Origin: Bacillota bacterium
GTDB taxonomy: Bacteria > Bacillota > UBA994 > UBA5500
NCBI GenBank assembly: GCA_023436245.1
Contig: JAEZJZ010000064.1
Coordinates: forward strand, 1-64,000
Length of the DNA: 64,000 nucleotides
Direction: 5' to 3'
Part shown: piece after piece, positions 59,401 through 64,000 of the stretch
How the letters are laid out: every line of letters starts with the position of its first letter
Position numbering within the stretch: the stretch's first letter is position 1
Made by a program: the position numbers and the translations under genes
The notes under the pieces: model-generated
The model's input: only the letters and a program-made list of their open reading frames with translations
Told to the model about the DNA's origin: nothing
The model's database searches: none

Positions 59401-61753
59401 TTTTCTGCTCCAGGAAACAGGTTGGCCCCGAGAACTGCTGCAAATATCCAGAGTCTGCGTAGGCGCTGCCAGGGCTCCAGTAGGCGTAGGCATCATACAG
59501 CCCCGCATCCAAATAGACCACCATCGGCTGGTCGGTTGGATCCTCGACAGTGAGGGTGGTGATGGTGGTACCCTCACTGTCCTGCGGCTGCAGGATGAAG
59601 CGTGCATAGGGCAAACGCTGGCCACTCAAGTCAAGCATTGAGAGGTTGACCAGCACGGCGCTACTACCTTCCAGTACTTCACTAGTTGGCCCTTGCAGCT
59701 GCCGCACATAGAAGAAGTCCACCCACTGCTCAGACGTGTCGCACCTGCCGCGAACCAACGCAGTATAACTATGCAGGTTAATCGCAATCTTACCGGGAAT
59801 GGTGACCAGCCCGGCTGCATCGGCTGTGTACTCGTCTAGTTCCAGGTAGATGGCCTCCGGATCGTAATCCGCATCGCCCGGGACCGTGCGTCGATAAAGG
59901 GTCAGTCTGGCCCCGCTGGCAGCGGCGCCATTGGGAGCCACTATCCGCAATGTGAGTCCGACCGCAGGCTGGTTCAACACCGGGAGCGCTAACTGAGCCG
60001 CCTCTCCCAACGGAGTGCCGTCGTCCGCGTAGGCTTGGGCAAAGAGCGTATGCGCGCCGTCAGCGGCGGTAGTGCTATCCCAATTACAGCTGTAGAACTG
60101 TCCGGTGCTGGCCTTGGGGACGGACTGCAGCAGGTCGGCCGGCGTCTGCCCGTCAAGGCTGAAGCTGACACCTGCTACTGTAGCGGCGTTGACCACCTCC
60201 ACCTGCAACTGCACCTGGCCGATGGCGGTGGAGTTGGATGCGGGCGCTGTCCAGTGCACCTGGGGGACGCCACCGCCGGGAGGTATAGAGAGTAGCGTAG
60301 GCAGATCCAACCGGCCATGCCCGGTAACCGCATCCCAGCCAGGGTCGGCCAAGTCGCTACATGCAGCATTTAATGCCTCAGCTACCTCGTTCTGGGTTGC
60401 CTGCGGATAGAGCAGGCGGTAAAGGCTGGCGGCACCGGCAACATGCGCCGCATCGGCAGCGGCTCTTGTGGTGCCGTATTTATTGTTGCGGGCGGTGGTG
60501 AGCACGTCTAGTCCAGGGGCTAACAAGTCAAGATGATCGCCCGAGGCTGCGAAAAAGGACTTGCCCCCATCCCTATTGAGGGCTCCGGCGGTGACCATAC
60601 CCGGAAAGGCTCCGGGATAGGGATAGTCTGATCGTTCACCCACGGAGGCGACTACCAGTGCATCCCGCTCCTGCGCATAGCGAATGGCTGTTGCCAGTGT
60701 TTGACTGCGTTGCTCCATGGTTACGCTCAAAACGATCACCTTGGCGCCCTGGTCTGCGGCGTAGCGGATACCGCGGGCCAAGTCAAACACGGTGCCCCGC
60801 GCGCTGTTGTTTAACACCTTTACGGGTAGAATGTTCACCGAAGCTGGGCCGACGACGCCGGAGATGCCGATGCTGTTGTTATGCGCAGCGGCTATAATCC
60901 CGGCCATCTTTGTGCCGTATCCGCTTTCATGGTCATCGCCAAAGTCATTTGGATCGGTATAAGGGGATCCGTCTCGCTTATGGGTTGCGAAGTTCCGCCC
61001 GAGGTCGACGAGTAGCCTACCGACCAGGTCCTCGTGATTCTCGTCGACGCCGGTATCCAGCACGGCCACGGTGATTGGATCAGCAGCGGTCAGTGCCTGC
61101 TCATGGGCCGCCCATGCCGTCGGAGCGTTAATGGCTTCCAGAGCCCACTGCTCGCCGGCGGCGAACCGAGGATCATCCGGCTCATCCACCGACTCGGCGG
61201 CAACAAGGAAGTTCGGTTCCGCATAAAGCACCTTCGGGCTGGACTGCAGTTCAGCCAACGCTGATGCCAGGCTGATACCATCAGGCACACCATAGAGGGA
61301 GGGCTGCTGGCCAGCCAGTTCGACCGCGTCACTGATTGGCACAGCAAGGGCTGAGAGTTGTCCCGAGGCCACTTCCTCATCTTGGTAACAGACGATCAAC
61401 TCACCTGGCACCGCATCGATCGAGACACTACGATCGACAATGGTTGTGTCTGCCGGCGCAAAATCCAGATTAAACGGCACTTCCTGGACAACGGTCAACG
61501 GAACGGACTCCTCGATCGTCGGAGACCCCTGTTCAGCTGACTCTGTGTCGCCAGACTGCGCATCAGGTATCGACGACTGTGCACTGGATACCTGGTAGAC
61601 CGGTTTCTCTGTCCCCCTAACAGTCTTGGCAGGGAAATGGCGGCCAATGGTTTGTGCATCTGCGGCAGGGATTACGACCTGCAGAGAAACCATTACCGCG
61701 AGGCAGGCCGCCAGCAGCCTGCGAACACAAGGATGAACTCCGTGTATCGACAT
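50468..61753 (-). CDS. Giant S-layer-anchored protein with a degenerate subtilisin-like domain
   Basis: About 3,761 residues. A signal peptide (1-33) is followed by a propeptide-like domain (about 116-185) and an S8 subtilase domain (about 200-460). Asp233 in VLDTGVD is kept, but the His motif reads SGYGTKMAG (Tyr279), the oxyanion Asn site reads VGER (Glu373), and the Ser motif reads YGTTRAAAD (Thr429), so it is probably inactive. Then come Ig-like and carboxypeptidase-regulatory-like domains, two fibronectin III domains (about 1520-1720), a hydrophobic stretch (about 2860-2900), further fibronectin-like domains, and three S-layer homology domains (about 3498-3690). The ATG at 61753 follows GGAGGGGTG. 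Confidence 0.88.
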   Translation of the reverse strand: MSIHGVHPCVRRLLAACLAVMVSLQVVIPAADAQTIGRHFPAKTVRGTEKPVYQVSSAQSSIPDAQSGDTESAEQGSPTIEESVPLTVVQEVPFNLDFAPADTTIVDRSVSIDAVPGELIVCYQDEEVASGQLSALAVPISDAVELAGQQPSLYGVPDGISLASALAELQSSPKVLYAEPNFLVAAESVDEPDDPRFAAGEQWALEAINAPTAWAAHEQALTAADPITVAVLDTGVDENHEDLVGRLLVDLGRNFATHKRDGSPYTDPNDFGDDHESGYGTKMAGIIAAAHNNSIGISGVVGPASVNILPVKVLNNSARGTVFDLARGIRYAADQGAKVIVLSVTMEQRSQTLATAIRYAQERDALVVASVGERSDYPYPGAFPGMVTAGALNRDGGKSFFAASGDHLDLLAPGLDVLTTARNNKYGTTRAAADAAHVAGAASLYRLLYPQATQNEVAEALNAACSDLADPGWDAVTGHGRLDLPTLLSIPPGGGVPQVHWTAPASNSTAIGQVQLQVEVVNAATVAGVSFSLDGQTPADLLQSVPKASTGQFYSCNWDSTTAADGAHTLFAQAYADDGTPLGEAAQLALPVLNQPAVGLTLRIVAPNGAAASGARLTLYRRTVPGDADYDPEAIYLELDEYTADAAGLVTIPGKIAINLHSYTALVRGRCDTSEQWVDFFYVRQLQGPTSEVLEGSSAVLVNLSMLDLSGQRLPYARFILQPQDSEGTTITTLTVEDPTDQPMVVYLDAGLYDAYAYWSPGSAYADSGYLQQFSGPTCFLEQKRFQVSRETTDMVFSAQEKTALLKGAVCDHNGEAKTAILASLTLRSPVTQLFDDAYACVVGGTEIVAPPGEYSLIANVTHNSWHYDFQRDSFTVASPEVIICQFGGPLTLTTRSPGPLLLGDDLRVGFELSDSFGNLITRLRSSNTQVSVSLMTYDANGGDAQAAGNGYTDWMEANVTSPIARTVGDWRVQAAVPLGPLFGNTLVQSTLLPFSILSELPPPAGKTVQVYGWDDQPAGSLDKIALYSLLEEDGVHDWVLEATFVPDAMGKIFIPADTSLSTLGNLLTHYRRGQDGYYRAYSKGFLSLDELSELRLGESNLELTFSVNDWQGNPVVNPSAEVYLFPQAADGKRYALYLGEPTGKIFVVPGDYSFLAEGEVTGQEGLGAFIWQLFADIRQSQAIELSCANPARLSLATAAELAPGFVQVASLESGAYANWYSEEAPVLYLTPGEYSVLAWPYYTEQAAAGSRTRWFYGVALCLDKSGTMRLAAGETHDLTVGGRFAVDLVLHQTELTAADTLRGDVLITDPQGNRLLGVYLDELALAAFSASDYGRVDVTGQLHIQESEFSTQSYDWPYVLPFLSLYRLEQDGTETCVFSQCADRYFYDLSLPLSQLAPGDYRVQAAISLGEQGVLQDSERFRLSDATTVALDSLLPATNQLVELSGLAAPNASITVFYYLDEEAKQLAGTATADSLGRFSLQFAFPEEAPGGNYHFTAQATIGSVTGSECQPVSILLDRVAPAPATDFRGESRVSNSVSLSWTASGSPDVAVYRLLRDGIQVGDVLATAAPAFQDSGLTGNSTYHYVLVAVDQAGNASQPVMVSVTTAVAKDEQAPAKPAAPSAYYQAGGTATVSWQPTTDNVGVVRYALFRYVLGEAVPAEPLAEVDATCSLQFTDSELLASTSYCYSVRAYDAAGNFADSDVTAMQQTPALVIGSFSYHFPSSEGRMDHRLVHPGAELSLRLLGEKSRQAAVEITCLSALSESGTLLDTPVELVYAVNLSESSSMPGTYACQFNLPDGVISIAAMRGVLTDGEHSVYWSVPNPNPNSPLLRVTADLAVKLPSECLQELIGLTISVWSGSVTSGQTALVQADKSDYLFSGLLPASDYAVRIRGRSGRDLVQQYEVAIVAGQPNELQLDPGQQAQLVVRVQSPAGLSLSGVNVYAHNRVTGLTSSALTAADGLAMIELDVVSGENVDIRAELPDALSAQPWEPSCETAHLFSPGANLVTLTFAELQLSTITGVATVSETGAAFPGATVTAVRQFGQRSVSTSAITDVLGRYTLLVPAGNLRLTVGTANGYVNDFYSGSGGLITAIAGQVRQLDLPLSRRGKAQVDLVLRARYLDREEILLGDMAWWIAPRFAVRVTDSQGRTYSGFPLNIRALPNEQITISVDGKAACLSAAEQALRLDENRYGATEIVVEEYGRIVGRLADQQGGDFPLGPRPADWMAELYQLDDDGRATLVSGTSLDSNDFSISTPGPGQYMVKVRYQPGWSGGAVASAQATVGPVALGLYELVDVGNISPAWGITNAQGALTTGKSEVSAGAALTVTATFGRTTHSPLAMEDTRLRLDLPAGCELVPGGASFNGQQVFSDEGSALDFSLGDVSPDGSATQTFSFQVKLNDAVPSAQRLLIAGSLEWTEGTFDKQLSLVPAEVRLAGVTLDAPSQLTVRDTVLSGRAPVGATIEVYDDDLLLGITETSAGGYWRLPVSLPDWGSPVQHVLIARTDWQGTQLCSERVSVLFDPNAPLITKISLQQGDSGQVVTFNPAEGMARFPYSVRPSAGGFNIALTFNRPELVRDVHVAMPPFSSVAEQSPNGDFVANIQFSGYCLGPLHVEYQTRQDPSQLAQSPQSEAEGRLRLPPELRDTEVTLDPNPLGPGDPAVDWTNQNVYSAAMDFTMPDSAPRLRGRTEMWLARDVAYRPTAAEWQRAYETGVPVYGLKIKAPDLSVSRSNLSLWVEGYIAQEYLETADPEQSAARLLQQAVFGRIGNRVSAAALIPDIPDVLLTVHTSSRVLFQAEGSQMLTAADWGMALLGGAGYDDVRENLGQLMDAAYECGASKAMYEDQINALNTKWLVGEGLKAGLQVLGTLVGPATFGLGTLALFGASLAAGMAIDSEFEDSVQQVKDDIASNEDCKRDDDEKGRKGKKVAEPDWIWDPSGIVYAGVIENPVQDVKATLYQVDPDTGKRTFWKSEWYGQQNPLFTDGAGYYGWDVPVGQWQVVYEKDGYASAQSEVLPVPPPQTEVNINLTRLVAPQVIAAEAAAGGDYVQLVFDQFMLASSLNGSTVMLTSDGEEGTIYVPGAVQSIETVPTSAHPTVQLTRKVRFVPDAPLSTAGSYSLIVADSVQSYGGIALGSPHVQAISVPGTVQLPADAVGLQTFPKSTWIDVNWTDPAMPYLQIRLTWSQGGAPVGQAVVDQGVQHYQIANLFSGTTYDLTVATVDSVGNESAGLSQEVTTQTVTLPFDPNAPVKPPTPPVDPGPSSPPVTAAESVSEAAAVPGDGSIAVSWQDPAAARLQRILVSWRPNGSGTLTGQRSVTPGVGNIKITGLQNGTLYEVELIAIDRQGRQSVAVTLLARPLALAAGTELASLDGQQHEIILYEGELRIDGVAGAFGPGTNFTARRFGTRELPLESTLMFVSQVYHCAAEAAAPLHPLTISLQYDAALLGNAEARQLGIYRLDDAAGQFVYVGGALDLANRRLSVQTGQLGTFAVLLRQPDFGDTAGHWGERDINIVAARGLAVGVGAGQFDPDREINRAELLAFMVRLAHYGGVQASTEPPVPSFTDVPASAWYSGVATVAARLGIIAAGSGALRPQAPATREEMAAMLLKVMELLGQSVGGDDIPAPPFTDLGQLTADEHAAVARAWYAGLMGGIGGSQFQPQGTSTRSQVAAVMLRVLERTSLLLTSTVIEGRLQVDEAHRYQLVDCTDDESAYRLAASSELVRQQLAALIGARVSISGLLTHSGEPALSILGVSKSESG

Positions 61754-62075
61754 GTGCACCCCTCCAACCAAAGAAGTTGACATGGAACCCTGAATGGCGT
61801 GAGCGACAAGTCTGCCATTGTATAGAAGGATTTTACGCCACATTCTCGAACAATTCTTTTCGATTAGTGGCAAACTTCTGCAAAATTGCTCGAAAACAGC
61901 TGGGTACAAATCTTCACACTTACTCCGAGAGGACTGTTGCAGCAACAGCCCCATAAAGAGCAAGAGAAACGGCCACAGGGTAGGCTTCTGTCTTTCCATG
62001 AGCACAGGCTGGTCAACGGCACAGGCGGAGTATCCTCACTCACGGGCATTGCGAACTCATTGTCATTATGGGTAA

Positions 62076-62219
62076 GCTGGATGGCGAACTCTCCCTTTGG
62101 CAAACCGACAGACCAAACTGGAGATCGGCTGGATCACCAAGCGCAGTCGGCCACTCTCCGCCATCGCCGGTGAGTATATTGACCGGGTAAAGGCTGTTGT
62201 GCAAGAAAGGAACGGTTAA
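62076..62219 (+). pseudogene. Possible LysR-type regulator remnant (C-terminal fragment)
   Basis: An open stretch after an in-frame stop encodes RQTKLEIGWITKRSRPLSA and ends ERNG, resembling the last strands and helix of a LysR substrate-binding domain. No start or DNA-binding part remains. The rest of the 700-nt gap between the giant gene and the C45 gene holds a 15-nt palindrome (CTGTTGCAGCAACAG at 61934-61948) and a terminator. Confidence 0.35.
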
Positions 62220-62272
62220 CTGCCCGACTAGGAGCAGACTAAACGCTGCTATTGGATAATGCTGATCAGCAA

Positions 62273-62306
62273 GCGAACCCCAGCCGGGCCACCGGCTGGG
62301 GTTCGC
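62273..62306 (+). terminator. Strong intrinsic terminator
   Basis: GCGAACCCCAGCC and GGCTGGGGTTCGC form a 13-bp stem with an 8-nt loop; CCTTTCTTGCT follows. It probably belonged to the decayed LysR-like gene. Confidence 0.8.
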
Positions 62307-62456
62307 CCTTTCTTGCTAGGCTTAGCACATTCTTGCCTGCTTGTTTCCAGGGCCATTTCTTCCCTATCCGACATCCCGTATGATGAAGTCAGCGGATATT
62401 GACTTGGAAAACATCTCAGGGAGACTCTCCAAGCGAAACTAGAGGGGGTGTCTTGA

Positions 62457-63650
62457 TTGCAGTCTAGACAGAGAGGCAGAGGACTAATAGAGACGATTGC
62501 TGTTCTCTGCGGAGTTGCTTTGCTGATGTTGGGACTGGTTCAGCTGCAACAGAGACGGATTGCCGCGCGCTCTTGGCAGGTGGGCGAGGACGGTGTGGTT
62601 GCCAACTGTGGCGATGGCTTCCTGGAGGTGCGGCAGGGGATTCCCGTCCTCCACCTGAAGGGAGACGCCTACCAACGCGGACTGCAGCAGGGCACACTGC
62701 TCAAGGAGCAGATCGCCAAGTTTGTGCCTACCTACAAGGACACGTTCCTGGCCGATCAGTATCGGGACAGGGTGATGGAGATGAGCGGACGTTTGGAGCG
62801 GAACCTGCCTGAGGAAATCAGACAGGAAGCACGCGGTCTGGCGGATGGCTCTGAACAGGACTATGACGAGCTGGTCGCCGCCAACCTAGCCTACGACATC
62901 ATCAGACTGGCGCAGTGCTCGCAGTTCATGGTGCTGGAGGAGCACGCCAAACAGGGTTTGGTGCACGGGCGCAACTTCGACTACTATGGAGGCGGCGTCG
63001 CCCAAAGTTATACCGTGCTATTCGTGGTCGAGCCGGATCAGGGGATTCCCTTCGTCCACGTCGGCTTCGTTGGCTCACTTGGTGCGTACACGGCCATCAA
63101 CGCGGAAGGCTTGGCGCTGGCGGTGAACACGTTAGACGGTATCACCGATGAGCAAGGTACCCCCCTGATCGCTCCCTTTCTGGAGGCGCTGACCACCTGC
63201 TCCACGGTGGAGGAGGCTGTGCAGGTCTTCACCAACCGCGCCCATCTGACGGGCAACAACGTCGGCATCTCCGACAGCGAAACGGCTGTCATCCTGGAAC
63301 TCGGTGGTGGGCGACGAGTGAACAGACGGGACCCTGAAGATGGTTGGCTGGCTGCGACCAATTCTGCGAGCCCGGTGCCCGGAGGCATTTGCTGGCGCTA
63401 TTCCGCCCTGCACCAGCGCTTGTCCGAGCTTCAACCGGGCGGAGCCTTCACAGTGGAAGACAGCATCTCCTTGCTCGATACAGTCGCTCTCAACGGCAGT
63501 GGTCTAGGAGGCAGCCTGGGTCCGTCCTCCACCCTGCACAGCGTGGTTTTTGAACCCGCAAACAGGAGATTGCATCTAGGTATTCGCGGCATTCCGGCCA
63601 CAACGGGCGAGTTTCTTACCTTCAGTCTAGATGAGTTGTTCAATCGCTGA
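62457..63650 (+). CDS. C45 family (acyltransferase/choloylglycine-hydrolase-like) hydrolase
   Basis: A 397-residue protein with an N-terminal membrane anchor or signal (about residues 11-30). The C45/AAT fold is suggested by LAYDIIRLAQCSQFMV, with the likely nucleophile Cys154, then GLVHGRNFDYYG and GFVGSLGAYTAINAEGLALAVNTLD. In this family the cysteine is usually exposed by self-cleavage; here it is not followed by the common Thr. Substrate unknown. The start is TTG behind AGAGGGGGTG. Confidence 0.78.
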   Translation: MQSRQRGRGLIETIAVLCGVALLMLGLVQLQQRRIAARSWQVGEDGVVANCGDGFLEVRQGIPVLHLKGDAYQRGLQQGTLLKEQIAKFVPTYKDTFLADQYRDRVMEMSGRLERNLPEEIRQEARGLADGSEQDYDELVAANLAYDIIRLAQCSQFMVLEEHAKQGLVHGRNFDYYGGGVAQSYTVLFVVEPDQGIPFVHVGFVGSLGAYTAINAEGLALAVNTLDGITDEQGTPLIAPFLEALTTCSTVEEAVQVFTNRAHLTGNNVGISDSETAVILELGGGRRVNRRDPEDGWLAATNSASPVPGGICWRYSALHQRLSELQPGGAFTVEDSISLLDTVALNGSGLGGSLGPSSTLHSVVFEPANRRLHLGIRGIPATTGEFLTFSLDELFNR

Positions 63651-63691
63651 ATCGACTGGCAGCCGAGACATTCACATGATTCGAAAACGCA

Positions 63692-63717
63692 ACCCCCGGG
63701 GAGCACTCCTCGGGGGT
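63692..63717. terminator. Terminator between the C45 gene and the P-type ATPase
   Basis: ACCCCCG and CGGGGGT with an inner GGAG/CTCC; on the minus strand TTGCGTTTTCG follows, and it can also serve the plus-strand gene. Confidence 0.7.
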
Positions 63718-63728
63718 CAGTCGCCCTG

Positions 63729-64000
63729 TCAATTTGTGCGGCCGCGGCGCAGGAACAGACGGCGAACTTCGATCATGATGGTGGGGAAACCTGCACAGGT
63801 GAGCAGGAAAGCCCACTGCTGCCAGGAGAGAACAACCGTATCGAAAAGAATGCGGGCAGTCGGCAGATAGACCACGGCCAGGAACATCAGGGTGGAGATG
63901 CCCACGGCCAGCACCAGGAAGCGATTGCTGAACAGCCCTTTCTCCCGGATGGAGAGCGATTCGGACCGACAATCGAAGACGTGGAACAGCTGGCAGAAGA
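63729..64000 (-). CDS. P-type cation-transporting ATPase, C-terminal end (partial)
   Basis: The last 90 codons of a gene that continues past the right edge. The segment QLFHVFDCRSESLSIREKG followed by LFSNRFLVLAVGIS and the final membrane helices is the cation-ATPase C-terminal region of calcium-type P-type ATPases. The ion cannot be judged from this part. It ends in RRLFLRRGRTN. Confidence 0.8.
   Translation of the reverse strand, partial: FCQLFHVFDCRSESLSIREKGLFSNRFLVLAVGISTLMFLAVVYLPTARILFDTVVLSWQQWAFLLTCAGFPTIMIEVRRLFLRRGRTN

Overview
The window comes from the chromosome of an endospore-forming member of the Bacillota, probably a Clostridia-like or related lineage with moderately high GC. 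Four features support a spore former: spoVS, a 24-codon spoVM, ylbJ and an alpha/beta small acid-soluble spore protein gene. The order of housekeeping genes is the classical one for this phylum. No rRNA, tRNA, CRISPR array or intact insertion sequence was seen.

Layout. (1) 0.1-7.4 kb, minus strand: ylxM-ffh-rpsP-khpA-ylqD-rimM-trmD-rplS behind a near-consensus promoter, then lepB-rbgA-rnhB-yraN and a small membrane protein. (2) 7.6-13.8 kb, accessory: a serine hydrolase; a GntR regulator divergent from a MocR-like aminotransferase; an Erm-family rRNA methyltransferase with a long leader holding a 9-codon leader peptide and stems that can hide the erm ribosome binding site; and an XRE regulator with a membrane protein. 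A repeated operator-like motif links the erm leader and the XRE promoter. (3) 13.8-24.4 kb, minus strand: smc-ftsY, spoVS, rnc, acpP, degV/fakB, plsX, rpmF, a DUF177 gene and ackA. Fab genes are absent between plsX and acpP; degV and a triplicated 66-bp promoter-bearing repeat sit there instead. (4) 24.6-31 kb: an acetyltransferase, tmcAL, a DUF1835 protein, ylbJ, coaD, rsmD, a candidate sporulation small RNA (csfG-like) and a SASP gene. (5) 31-37 kb: sdaAA/sdaAB, fakA, yloU, rpmB, spoVM. (6) 35.7-48.3 kb, minus strand: yicC-remA-gmk-rpoZ, then priA-fmt-yugP-rsmB-rlmN-prpC-prkC-rsgA-rpe. (7) 48.4-64 kb, accessory: two palindromic or duplicated elements, an AlbA_2 protein, a decayed YbjQ-like gene, a very large S-layer-anchored protein (about 3,760 residues) whose subtilisin-like domain has lost its catalytic His and Ser, a C45-like hydrolase and the end of a P-type ATPase.

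How the parts work together. ffh, ftsY, lepB and rbgA cover protein targeting and 50S assembly. degV (FakB), fakA and plsX outline a route for using fatty acids as acyl-phosphates. prkC and prpC form a kinase/phosphatase pair. The regulatory DNA is unusually readable: many promoters with 17-18 nt spacers, many intrinsic terminators and several translationally coupled starts.
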